Shown piece by piece: positions 8,437 through 14,970 of a stretch of 21,707 bases of DNA. This DNA comes from Deinococcus sp. (lineage in GTDB: Bacteria > Deinococcota > Deinococci > Deinococcales > Deinococcaceae): NCBI RefSeq assembly GCF_025362455.1, contig NZ_JANYGJ010000158.1:1-21707 (forward strand), given 5' to 3'. The first letter of the stretch is position 1. Each line of letters begins with the position of its first letter. Made by a program: the position numbers and the translations under genes. The notes under the pieces are model-generated. The model was not told the origin of the DNA and made no database searches. It was given only the letters and a program-made list of their open reading frames with translations.

Positions 8437-8475
8437 TTGGCCCAGTGTCGGCATACGTTTTTTAATGGAGGATCA
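8437..8475 (+). promoter_or_regulatory. Possible promoter and a ribosome binding site for the lipoprotein pair
   Basis: TTGGCC (8437-8442) and TTTAAT (8461-8466) are 18 bases apart, a plausible but weak promoter. GGAGGATCA at 8467-8475 is a good Shine-Dalgarno sequence ending two bases before the GTG at 8478. The surrounding bases are AT-rich compared with the rest of the window. Confidence 0.35.
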
Positions 8476-8477
8476 GC

Positions 8478-8954
8478 GTGCAAACTCCATCCAGACGAAC
8501 TCAGCTCAGCGTTGTTCTGTTGACGGCTTTGCCCCTCTTTCTGAGCGGGTGCATCATAGGAGGCATCCCATCCCCCGCTCCCTCGTCTCTGAGCATTGAT
8601 TACCGTGGAAACGGCGTTTGCACAAAGGTAAAGTTGACGACAGGGAAATCTGAACTCGGTGGTAGTCTTGTCTATAAATCGGGCGATGAATATATCACTG
8701 TCGGCAAATTTCAATATTTTGAAGCGAATGAAGCTACACTAGATCACGATGATATTTATTCCGGCGTCGGCATATTTGTAGACGCAGCCATGATTCTTGA
8801 CTTGAAGCTACAATGTTTTAATGGACTCGAAGCGAAAAGTGTCTATGTATTCAACTCCGTAACAGTGACGAGTAAAGAATATAGGCTTACTGTTGATGGC
8901 GACGGCAGTGCGGATTCTGGTTTAAAAGTGGCATTTGCTCTGAATAAAGATTGA
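8478..8954 (+). CDS. Putative lipoprotein 1 of a tandem pair, AT-rich
   Basis: The protein has 158 residues with a lipoprotein signal: an RR-containing start, a hydrophobic core, and lipobox FLSGC with the lipidated cysteine at 25. The mature part is made mostly of strands and has two further cysteines (48 and 113), likely a disulfide. Its pattern (VCTKVKL ... GGSLVYKSGDEYITVGKFQY ... LDLKLQCFNG) lines up with the next gene, so they are diverged paralogues. The GTG is chosen because of the GGAGGATCA just upstream. The bases are visibly richer in A and T than in neighbouring genes, with AT-rich third positions, which suggests recent acquisition or relaxed selection. No family is recognised. 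Confidence 0.78.
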   Translation: MQTPSRRTQLSVVLLTALPLFLSGCIIGGIPSPAPSSLSIDYRGNGVCTKVKLTTGKSELGGSLVYKSGDEYITVGKFQYFEANEATLDHDDIYSGVGIFVDAAMILDLKLQCFNGLEAKSVYVFNSVTVTSKEYRLTVDGDGSADSGLKVAFALNKD

Positions 8955-8980
8955 AGGCGAAGATCTGAGGTGGTGAAACT

Positions 8981-9454
8981 ATGATTAGGCCAGCTTACTT
9001 TGCAATTTTGCTCTGTCTAACGCTCTCCTTAACAGCGTGCCCCGGCAATCCGCCGCCGCCCAGCCCCTCGCAGGTCATCATCGACACCTACGTATCCGGT
9101 ATATGCGATCAGGTGTTGTTGAGCGCACCGGAAAAGAGTGTGACCGGAATTTTGACCGTCTACGCCGAGGGTCAACGTCGCGAAGTGGGCCGGTTTAGCT
9201 TTGCCGCAGGTGGCAATCCCAATACCGCAGTGCTGGCTGGCAGGGACAGTTATCTGGGTCTAGACGCTTATCGCAATGGGCGGCTGACGTTGACCTTTCA
9301 GTGCCTCAAGGACGGTGTCAGCGCTCCTGGTCTCACCTATCAGGGCGACGCCGGGGAGGGGCTCATTCATACCGTGCAGATCGAGAACGATTCCTCGGCA
9401 CCATCTGGATTGCGGCTCAACGTCGTTTCACGAGTGTTTTTCAACAACTACTGA
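8981..9454 (+). CDS. Putative lipoprotein 2 of a tandem pair
   Basis: The protein has 157 residues with lipobox LTAC (lipidated cysteine 20) and a proline-rich spacer. The mature part shares its layout with the preceding gene: a cysteine near 42 (SGICDQVLL), VTGILTVYAEGQRREVGRFSF, and LTLTFQCLKDG with a cysteine at 108. The similarity is low but the order and the two cysteines are kept, so they look like ancient duplicates. A GAGGTGGTGA ribosome binding site precedes the ATG. The gap to the first gene is 26 bases, so they are one operon. Base use is closer to the window's GC-rich average than in lipoprotein 1. Confidence 0.78.
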   Translation: MIRPAYFAILLCLTLSLTACPGNPPPPSPSQVIIDTYVSGICDQVLLSAPEKSVTGILTVYAEGQRREVGRFSFAAGGNPNTAVLAGRDSYLGLDAYRNGRLTLTFQCLKDGVSAPGLTYQGDAGEGLIHTVQIENDSSAPSGLRLNVVSRVFFNNY

Positions 9455-9467
9455 CGTTGACGTTTTT

Positions 9468-9498
9468 CGGGGCGGAGCCATCACCGGCTTCCGCCCCG
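9468..9498 (+). terminator. GC-rich hairpin downstream of the lipoprotein pair
   Basis: A 9-bp stem (cggggcgga with tccgccccg) plus three more pairs after a one-base bulge, with the loop atcacc, lies 13 bases after the stop. It has no T-run on its right side, so intrinsic termination would be weak. Confidence 0.5.
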
Positions 9499-9541
9499 CT
9501 GCTTTGTGCGCCTGGCCCGGCACTGCGCCTGCCCCAGCCTC

Positions 9542-9547
9542 TAGCAT
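9542..9547 (+). promoter_or_regulatory. -10 box (TAGCAT) upstream of yedA
   Basis: TAGCAT is followed by six bases and a GTG at 9554 that opens a five-codon frame, and by 20 bases to the yedA ATG. Confidence 0.5.
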
Positions 9548-9553
9548 GACCCG

Positions 9554-9571
9554 GTGACGTTCCCTTCATGA
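9554..9571 (+). other. Candidate five-codon leaderless minigene overlapping the yedA start
   Basis: GTG at 9554 opens GTG ACG TTC CCT TCA TGA. The stop overlaps the yedA ATG as ATGA. The GTG sits exactly six bases after TAGCAT, the same distance used for the start codons of other genes in the window. yedA itself has no ribosome binding site upstream. This suggests, but does not prove, that ribosomes load on the minigene and re-initiate at yedA. Confidence 0.4.
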
Positions 9572-10497
9572 CCACCAAACTCGCGCCCGCCGCCCCAACC
9601 TCCACCCCGTTGCTGATCCTGCTCTCGCTGCTGACGGTCTATCTGGTGTGGGGCAGCACCTACTACGCCATCCGGGTCGCCATTGGCAGCATTCCGCCGA
9701 TGGGGATGCTGGGCCTGCGCTTCCTGGTCGCCGGGGTGATTTTGTACGCCGTGCTGCGGCTGCGCGGGGTGGCGGCCCCCACCCGCCAGGGCTGGCGCCT
9801 GAGCGGCGTGATCGGCCTGCTGATGCTGTTCGGCGGCACCGGCCTGGTCACGCTGGCCGAGCGTGAGGCCAGCAGTTCGGTGGCGGCCATGATGATCGCC
9901 GTCAGCCCGCTGTTCGCCGCGCTGATCGGGCGCTTCTGGGGCGAACAGACCGGCGGGCGCGAGTGGCTGGGCATCGGGGTCGGGCTGATCGGCATTGTGC
10001 TGCTGAACGTCTCCGAGCTGCACGCCACGCCGCTGGCCGCCGCTTTGCTGCTGCTCGCCCCGCTGTGCTGGACCTTCGGCAGCCAGTGGTCGCGCCACCT
10101 GCCGCTGCCCGGTGGCCTGATGAACAGCGCCGCCCAGATGGTGCTCGGCGGCGGCTTCATGCTGCTGCTGAGTGCGCTGCTGCGCGAGCCCTGGCGCACG
10201 CCCACCCCGGCCAGCCTGTGGGCGCTGCTGTACCTCACCAGTGTCGGCAGTCTGCTGGCCTACAGCGCCTACACCTACCTGGTGATGCACACCAGAGCGG
10301 TCCTGGCGACCAGCTACGCCTACGTCAATCCGCTGGTGGCCGTGCTGATCGGCGTCGGAATCGGCGGCGAACACCTGGGCACCCTCGGCTACCTGGCGCT
10401 GGTCATCATCGTCGGCGGCGTGGGCCTGATGACCTGGCCGCGCAAGCCTGCTCCAGTTCAGACCAGTCCAGAACAAACCGGTCCAGAGCGCACATGA
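9568..10497 (+). CDS. yedA: EamA-family drug/metabolite exporter, YedA-like
   Basis: The 309-residue membrane protein has about ten transmembrane helices arranged as two EamA repeats. The opening YLVWGSTYYAIRVAI, the PLFAALIGRFWGEQTGGREW segment, the middle CWTFGSQWSRHLPLPGGLMN, and the late LATSYAYVNPLVAVLIG all closely resemble E. coli YedA. YedA-type proteins export small molecules; the substrate is not known. The short hydrophilic tail after residue 295 is repetitive (QTSPEQTGPERT). The stop overlaps the ATG of the next gene (ATGA). Confidence 0.9.
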   Translation: MTTKLAPAAPTSTPLLILLSLLTVYLVWGSTYYAIRVAIGSIPPMGMLGLRFLVAGVILYAVLRLRGVAAPTRQGWRLSGVIGLLMLFGGTGLVTLAEREASSSVAAMMIAVSPLFAALIGRFWGEQTGGREWLGIGVGLIGIVLLNVSELHATPLAAALLLLAPLCWTFGSQWSRHLPLPGGLMNSAAQMVLGGGFMLLLSALLREPWRTPTPASLWALLYLTSVGSLLAYSAYTYLVMHTRAVLATSYAYVNPLVAVLIGVGIGGEHLGTLGYLALVIIVGGVGLMTWPRKPAPVQTSPEQTGPERT

Positions 10498-11054
10498 GCG
10501 AGCAGCAGGCCGATCCGGTCACCCTCACGCTGCGCCGCCGCCCGCGCCAGGGTCAGGAAGCCGCCTTTGAAACCAGCCTGCGCGAGCTGGTCGGGCTGCT
10601 GGAGAGCGCGTCGGGCCACCGGGGCATCGGCGTGGTGCGCCCGGTGCCGGGTGGGCGCGACTACACCATCATGGCCCGCTTCGGCAGCGCCGAGGCTGCC
10701 GCCGCCTGGCAGCATTCCCCCGTGCGGGCCGAGTGGCTGGGCCGCGTGGCCCCCATCACCGACTTCGAAACGCCCATCGAGCAGCAGCCGGGCCTGGAAT
10801 TCTGGTTCACGCCGCCCGGCAGCCCGCTGCTGCGCCAGCCCAGGCGCTGGAAGATGACCCTGCTGACCCTGGCGACCCTCTACCCGATCAGCCTGAGTTT
10901 TGCCGCGCTGGTGGCGCCTGGGCTCGGTCACTGGCCGCTGCCGCTGCGAACCCTGCTGAGCGCCGCCATCGTCGTGCTGGTGATGACCTACACCGCCATG
11001 CCGCTGGTCACCCGGCTGTGTGCGCCCTGGCTGCGGGCGGGCGACGAGGGCTGA
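10494..11054 (+). CDS. ABM-domain protein with two membrane helices
   Basis: The 186-residue protein resembles COG3224-type proteins. Residues 1-100 are an antibiotic-biosynthesis-monooxygenase-like ferredoxin fold (VTLTLRRRPRQGQEAAFETS, with HRGIGVVRP and DYTIMARFGS strands). After the spacer LEFWFTPPGSP come two predicted membrane helices (about 120-141 and 150-172). The ABM domain often acts in heme or quinone chemistry, but the membrane-anchored form has no proven role. The ATG overlaps the yedA stop by four bases, so the exporter and this protein are co-translated. Confidence 0.85.
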   Translation: MSEQQADPVTLTLRRRPRQGQEAAFETSLRELVGLLESASGHRGIGVVRPVPGGRDYTIMARFGSAEAAAAWQHSPVRAEWLGRVAPITDFETPIEQQPGLEFWFTPPGSPLLRQPRRWKMTLLTLATLYPISLSFAALVAPGLGHWPLPLRTLLSAAIVVLVMTYTAMPLVTRLCAPWLRAGDEG

Positions 11055-11076
11055 GCCCAGTAGCCGCTCAGCTTTT
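11050..11076. terminator. Terminator covering both convergent stop codons
   Basis: A 7-bp stem GCTGAGC/GCTCAGC with a nine-base loop is followed by TTTT. The left arm contains the stop of the ABM gene and the right arm the stop of the opposite-strand gene. It is a likely intrinsic terminator for the plus-strand operon. Confidence 0.6.
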
Positions 11077-11355
11077 GTCGAACTGGCTGAGCACCTGCTC
11101 GGTGCGGGCGTTCTTGACCCGGTTGACGAACCTGGTGTATTCATGCTTGTCGCGCAGGCTCTTGGAGAGCGTCAGGGTGCTGGCCGTCAGGAATAGGGTG
11201 CCCATGTAGAGGTAGCCGCGAATCCACCAGTCGACGGGCAAAAACCAGATGCCCCCCAGCATCAGGCTGATACTGGTGATGAACGAGATCCAGATAAACG
11301 ACGACCACGACGCGGAGTCTCCGAGCAGATCAGGGTTGGTATACGGTGCGGACAT
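11068..11355 (-). CDS. YiaA/YiaB-family inner membrane protein
   Basis: The 95-residue protein has two hydrophobic helices: SFIWISFITSISLMLGGIWF (about 19-38) and a second one around 45-62 (RGYLYMGTLFLTASTLTLSK). This is followed by the basic KSLRDKHEYTRFVNRV, matching the YiaAB two-helix domain. Members are small inner membrane proteins with no known activity. A GAGGTGAA ribosome binding site (plus-strand 11358-11365) lies two bases before the ATG, one of few clear Shine-Dalgarno sequences here. The gene ends convergent with the ABM gene. Confidence 0.85.
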   Translation of the reverse strand: MSAPYTNPDLLGDSASWSSFIWISFITSISLMLGGIWFLPVDWWIRGYLYMGTLFLTASTLTLSKSLRDKHEYTRFVNRVKNARTEQVLSQFDKS

Positions 11356-11583
11356 GCTTCACCTCGTAAGTGGGAGGGCGGCGGCTAACGTGAGCCTCGC
11401 CACAAGCGTACATCAGAGGGTGACAAAATGTCAGTAGGGAGGAAGCGGGTGATGGGGGCGTCCGGCGGGGGTAGCAGCTTGCATGGCGCGGCCTGAATGG
11501 GCTTGGGCTGCCATCCGGGTTGGGTTCAACCACTGTCTCAATCCCGCGCTGACCCGCGCCCACCAGGTGTGCCTTGCCCCCAT

Positions 11584-11611
11584 TTCACTCCTTCCCCCCC
11601 TGTGCTACACT
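11584..11611 (+). promoter_or_regulatory. rpmH operon promoter, extended -10
   Basis: TGCTACACT contains an extended -10 (TG-n-TACACT, box at 11606-11611). TTCACT at 11584-11589 lies 16 bases before it as a -35. The predicted start lies about 107 bases before the rpmH ATG, so rpmH has a leader, unlike most genes in the window. Confidence 0.6.
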
Positions 11612-11672
11612 CCCCTAGTTTGCCCATAAACGGGCGAGTTGTGCTGTCTGGCAAGTTGAGGGCCAGCAGTCA

Positions 11673-11711
11673 GTTCAGCCGAGTTCAGTTCAGCCGAGTC
11701 GTTCAGCCGAG
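11673..11711 (+). repeat. Three copies of an 11-bp repeat in the rpmH leader
   Basis: GTTCAGCCGAG occurs at 11673-11683, 11688-11698 and 11701-11711. The last copy ends 13 bases before the rpmH ATG, just ahead of the ribosome binding site (GAGGAG). Confidence 0.85.
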
Positions 11712-11724
11712 TGAGGAGAAGTCC

Positions 11725-11868
11725 ATGAAGCGTACCTACCAACCCAACAACCGCAAGCGCGCCAAGACCCACGGCTTCCGCGCCCGCATGAAGACGGCCA
11801 ATGGCCGCGCCGTGCTGGCCCGTCGCCGCGCCAAGGGTCGCCACCAGCTCACCGTTTCCGACGAATAA
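11725..11868 (+). CDS. rpmH: 50S ribosomal protein L34
   Basis: The 47-residue basic protein reads MKRTYQPNNRKRAKTHGFRA and on to a Lys/Arg-rich second half, the standard L34 sequence of the large ribosomal subunit. A GAGGAGA ribosome binding site lies 5-10 bases before the ATG. It heads the conserved rpmH-rnpA-yidD-yidC block. The rnpA gene follows in the same frame, separated by the TAA stop and 12 bases. In Thermus these two genes overlap; here they do not. Confidence 0.97.
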   Translation: MKRTYQPNNRKRAKTHGFRARMKTANGRAVLARRRAKGRHQLTVSDE

Positions 11869-11880
11869 GCTCACCCGCTT

Positions 11881-12306
11881 ATGTCGACGCAGAGCGCCAC
11901 CGCTCCGGCAACTCGCCTTGTGGTGGCGCTCACGTCTCTGCGGGGCGAGAAGGAGTTTCGCAAGGTCCGCGCCCACGGTCAGGTGGTGCGCGGGCCGCTG
12001 TTTACCCTGCGCGTCACCGATTACCGCCCCCGTTACGGTGAGGTCTGGCTTCCCCGCGCCATCATCGGGATCGTGGTGCCCAAGAAGACCCTCAAGCTGG
12101 CGGTCAAGCGCAACCGGGTGCGGCGCCGGATTCGTGAGGCGCTGCGGACCCTGCCCACGCTGCCCGCCTGCCGGGCCACCATCTACCCCACGCCTGCGGT
12201 GCTGAGCGTGCCGTTCGCCGAGTTGCAGTCGGCGCTGGGCAGGGCGCTGGCGGGCGATTTCAAGGCCAGAAAGAAGAAGCCGGGCGTCCCCAGAGCCAGC
12301 TCGTGA
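11881..12306 (+). CDS. rnpA: RNase P protein component
   Basis: RnpA is the protein subunit that helps the catalytic RNA trim 5' leaders from pre-tRNAs. The 141-residue protein shows the family core: LRGEKEFRKVRAHGQVVRGP, IIGIVVPKKTLKLAVKRNRV and RRRIREAL, with the conserved RNR around 77-79. The first 15 or so residues are extra. The ATG at 11881 is the earliest in-frame start after the rpmH stop, but no ribosome binding site precedes it. In-frame GTG codons at 11920 and 11923 would give a more typical N-terminus. The stop overlaps the yidD GTG. Confidence 0.93.
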   Translation: MSTQSATAPATRLVVALTSLRGEKEFRKVRAHGQVVRGPLFTLRVTDYRPRYGEVWLPRAIIGIVVPKKTLKLAVKRNRVRRRIREALRTLPTLPACRATIYPTPAVLSVPFAELQSALGRALAGDFKARKKKPGVPRASS

Positions 12307-12566
12307 GCGCCCCGGCGAGGGTTCTCGTGCTGGCCGTGCGCGGCTATCAGCGCCGCCTCTCGCCGCTCAAGGGGACACCGACCTGCCGCTTTACCCCCAC
12401 TTGCAGCCAGTACGCCCTGGAGGCCATCGAGCGGCACGGGGCGCTCAAGGGGGCCTGGCTGGCGACCTGGCGAATCGCCCGCTGCCAGCCGCTCAACAAG
12501 GGCGGCTTCGACCCGGTGCCGGAGCACTTTCCGGGGCGGCTGAGGCCCGGCAAACCAGGCGCCTAA
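12303..12566 (+). CDS. yidD: Membrane protein insertion efficiency factor YidD
   Basis: The 87-residue protein has LAVRGYQRRLSPLKG and then the signature TCRFTPTCSQYALEAIERHG, with cysteines at 28, 34 and 61. YidD is a small membrane-associated protein that helps insertion by YidC. The GTG start overlaps the rnpA stop by four bases. The stop codon itself lies inside the left end of a candidate miniature element, so the original C-terminus may have been altered. Confidence 0.93.
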   Translation: MSAPARVLVLAVRGYQRRLSPLKGTPTCRFTPTCSQYALEAIERHGALKGAWLATWRIARCQPLNKGGFDPVPEHFPGRLRPGKPGA

Positions 12567-12730
12567 GTATGTCCTTGCTAACATTTCGGGCTTCCGCAAA
12601 CAGCGCTTCATCCCTCCACTCCCGCCAGGACATACTTTCTTCCTCACTCGCTCTTCGTCGTGAACGGACGCGCCTGGGCACGCCACTCCTCCCGCTCGGT
12701 AAAGCTAAAGCTTTACAAGGAGATACTTAG
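12563..12730. mobile_element. Candidate miniature inverted-repeat element (168 bp)
   Basis: The ends are 15-bp inverted repeats matching at 14 of 15 positions: ctaagtatgtccttg at 12563-12577 and caaggagatacttag at 12716-12730. The core aagtatgtcct is also present inverted inside at 12627-12637, and a small hairpin (GTAAAGC, loop TAAA, GCTTTAC) lies at 12699-12716. No transposase is encoded. No long target duplication is seen, but both ends carry TA near the tip, as in IS630/mariner-type elements. It sits at the yidD stop codon, between yidD and yidC. Confidence 0.5.
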
Positions 12731-12840
12731 CTCGCTGTACTCACCTCCGGGGCAACTGCACCCCGGCTCTCACCGTATGGTGTAGGGACCCGCCAGCGCC
12801 CGCCGCCCCCCACCTTCCGGTACCCAGAGGCCCATACACA

Positions 12841-14739
12841 GTGAACCCTATGACCAAGCCCCCGCGCCCCGGCGCCCGCAAATGGATTCTCGGCTCGACC
12901 CTCGGCTTGCTGGCACTGCTGCTCTCCGGCTGTGGTGTCGGGCAGCCCGGCCAGTTCGGGCACGTGCTGCAAGCCGGTTGGATTCAGGCCGACTTCGACG
13001 GCGACAAGAAACCCGACCTGATCGCCCAGACCAACCTCGCCGACATCGCCTTCAACTCGCAGGGCGAGATCATCGGCTGGTACGTCAAGGTCAACCCCGG
13101 CTCGCAGCTCGTCAAGCAGGGCCAGGGCGGCAGCTATAACTTCGACGGGCTCAAGGGCTCGCTGGTCACCAACCTGCTCGGCGTCAAGAACGGCCCCGAC
13201 AACAAGCCGCTGCTGGTCAGTGGGCGCAAGGGCCTGGAAGTGGTGCTGGGCGGCGCGGACGCCTCGGCAACCCGGCAGGTCCAGCCGCCCACAACCAAAA
13301 CCGAACTGGGTCAAAACCGCCTGAGCGCCGTGTTCATCTACACCCAGGGCGGCGCCACCGTCACCAAGACGGTGGTGGTGCATCCCCGGCAGTTCACCAT
13401 TCAGGCCGACGTGAACGTGGCGGGCGCGGCCACCTACAAACTCAACTTCGCGGGCCTGGCGCGTGAGGGCGACCCCGCCATCAAGGCGCTGCCGTCGGGC
13501 GCGGCCACGCCCGTTCTGAATGCGGGCACCACCGAGAAGGTCAGCTACGCCGCGATTCAGTCGCCCGCCGCCGGACTGTTTCACAACTCGCAGACCAGCG
13601 CCGCGCTGCTGATTCGCCCGCAACAGGGCGGTCAGGGCGGCGCAGGTGCGGGCGCTTCCATAACCAACGCTGCGGCAGCCCAGACCCCAGCAGCCCAGAC
13701 CCCAGCAGCCCAGACTCCCTTCAGCGTCACCACCCTGGGCGGCGCCAATGCCAGCCTCAGCGTGAACGCCACCGGGCCGCTGGCGTTGGATATCTACGGC
13801 GGCAAAAACGAGCTGATCCACTTGTACCAGGGCGGCTACACCGAGTTGCCGGGCGTGTTCGCGCCGAACATCTTCGGCTACATCAGCCTGTATATCGCCA
13901 AGTTCATGGCCTGGCTGTATTCGTTCCTGGGCAACTGGGGCCTGACCATCCTGGTGTTGACGGTGGTGCTCAGGCTGGTGATCTGGCCGCTGATGCAGGC
14001 GCAGGGCCGCACCACCGCCAAGATGCAGATGGTCCAGCCGCTGCAAAAAGAGTTGCAGGCCAGGTACAAAGACGACCCCGCCAAGCTCCAGGCCGAGACC
14101 ATGCGCCTGTACCGCGAGTACGAGGTCAACCCGGTCGGCTGCCTGAGCATGTTCATTCCGCTGCCGATTCTGGTGGTCCTCTACGGCACCATCCGCAACT
14201 TCGAGTTCGATCAGGGCCTGGGCTGGCTGCCCGACCTGTCCATCCCTGATCCGTTCTGGATTCTGGGCGTGCTGTACGTGGCCGCCAATATCTTGCAGCT
14301 CTATGTTTCGACCCGCAAGGCGCCGCAGATGTTTCGCCAGCAGGCCGTGATGTACCTGTTTTTCGCCTACTTCGCCCTGACCTTCCCGGCGGGCGTGACG
14401 CTCTACTGGATCATCGGCACGCTGATCGGCACTGGCCAGCAGTACCTGATCAACAAGCAGGTCGAGACCCAGATGTCCACCGGCCTCCAGAAAGTCGAGA
14501 AGAAGCTGGCGACGGGCGGCGCAGGTGCGGCGGGCGGCAAGGTCAACATGACCAAGGGGACCACCGCCAAGGTCGGTACGGCGAAGGTCAGCATGGCCAA
14601 AACGGTCACGGTGGAGCCCAGCGGCAAGCCCAGCAAGGCCGCCGCACCTGTCAAGCCCGGTTTCCGCGCCGTGCTGGAAGCCGCCGCCAAACAGGCCGCC
14701 GAGCAGCAGCGGCTCCAGCAGGACAAGAAGAAGAGCTGA
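12841..14739 (+). CDS. yidC: Membrane protein insertase YidC with a lipobox
   Basis: YidC inserts and folds membrane proteins, alone or with the Sec translocon. The 632-residue protein has an N-terminal hydrophobic segment (about 15-30) ending in lipobox LSGC (cysteine 31). A large periplasmic domain runs from 35 to about 340. The conserved five-helix insertase core starts near 347 (YISLYIAKFMAWLY), has the groove arginine at 378 (TVVLRLVIWPL), and includes the cytoplasmic hairpin (MQPLQKEL-like segment with ARYKDDP). A basic Lys/Ala tail follows from about 560. The start may be GTG 12841 or ATG 12850; no clear ribosome binding site separates them. An AQTPA repeat interrupts the periplasmic domain at about 280-292. 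Confidence 0.93.
   Translation: MNPMTKPPRPGARKWILGSTLGLLALLLSGCGVGQPGQFGHVLQAGWIQADFDGDKKPDLIAQTNLADIAFNSQGEIIGWYVKVNPGSQLVKQGQGGSYNFDGLKGSLVTNLLGVKNGPDNKPLLVSGRKGLEVVLGGADASATRQVQPPTTKTELGQNRLSAVFIYTQGGATVTKTVVVHPRQFTIQADVNVAGAATYKLNFAGLAREGDPAIKALPSGAATPVLNAGTTEKVSYAAIQSPAAGLFHNSQTSAALLIRPQQGGQGGAGAGASITNAAAAQTPAAQTPAAQTPFSVTTLGGANASLSVNATGPLALDIYGGKNELIHLYQGGYTELPGVFAPNIFGYISLYIAKFMAWLYSFLGNWGLTILVLTVVLRLVIWPLMQAQGRTTAKMQMVQPLQKELQARYKDDPAKLQAETMRLYREYEVNPVGCLSMFIPLPILVVLYGTIRNFEFDQGLGWLPDLSIPDPFWILGVLYVAANILQLYVSTRKAPQMFRQQAVMYLFFAYFALTFPAGVTLYWIIGTLIGTGQQYLINKQVETQMSTGLQKVEKKLATGGAGAAGGKVNMTKGTTAKVGTAKVSMAKTVTVEPSGKPSKAAAPVKPGFRAVLEAAAKQAAEQQRLQQDKKKS
13681..13716 (+). repeat. 15-bp tandem repeat inside yidC
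   Basis: cagaccccagcagcc occurs at 13681-13695 and 13696-13710 and starts a third time. It encodes AQTPA repeated in frame. Confidence 0.85.
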
Positions 14740-14802
14740 GCTGGGATGTGGGGCGCGGCTGCGCTGGTGGGGAGTGGGCAAAGACCAAGGTCTAGAGCAG
14801 AT

Positions 14803-14827
14803 GTCATAAAAAGACCCTTTTTATGAC
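14803..14827. repeat. Perfect 11-bp palindromic hairpin between yidC and the ylmH-like gene
   Basis: gtcataaaaag pairs with ctttttatgac around the three-base loop acc. It lies 64 bases after the yidC stop. There is no T-run after the stem, so it may be a repeat element and not a simple terminator. The 110 bases after it look like further intergenic sequence with no gene. Confidence 0.75.
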
Positions 14828-14957
14828 CGAGCGGAGCGAGTAGTGTTGACTGAGCAAGGCGCAGAATGGAGGCGCTGGGAGGCTGTTTTCCTCGTGGCGT
14901 AATCCGGAGTACTGCTCTGATCCACTCCCCGCTTTCTCGTTGCCATTTGGTCCGCGC

Positions 14958-14963
14958 TATCCT
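14958..14963 (+). promoter_or_regulatory. -10 box (TATCCT) for the ylmH-like gene
   Basis: TATCCT is followed by seven bases and the ATG at 14971. This supports that start over an open frame reaching back to 14866. Confidence 0.55.
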
Positions 14964-14970
14964 GCTCCAC

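Larger units (their letters stand above)
11366..11724. other. Intergenic stretch upstream of rpmH
   Basis: This 359-base stretch holds no supported gene. It contains the upstream end of the YiaAB gene's leader, the rpmH promoter, and three copies of an 11-bp repeat. No cluster of DnaA-box-like sequence was seen, so there is no sign of the replication origin, which often lies near rpmH. Confidence 0.7.

Noticed and set aside
9541..10476. Minus-strand open frame opposite yedA
   Set aside because: It is rich in Gln, Ala and His in a pattern typical of a shadow frame, and yedA is clear on the other strand.
11366..11724. Possible replication origin next to rpmH
   Set aside because: No cluster of DnaA-box-like sequences or dnaA/dnaN gene is present.
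11725..11881. Thermus-style overlap of rpmH within rnpA
   Set aside because: The two genes share one frame, separated by a TAA and 12 bases. There is no overlap in a different frame.
12401..12730. Short open frames over yidD and the candidate element
   Set aside because: They follow the repeats and not a protein family, and they overlap yidD in another frame.
12727..14781. Long minus-strand open frame opposite yidC
   Set aside because: It is the mirror of yidC, low in recognisable motifs, and has no promoter or ribosome binding site.
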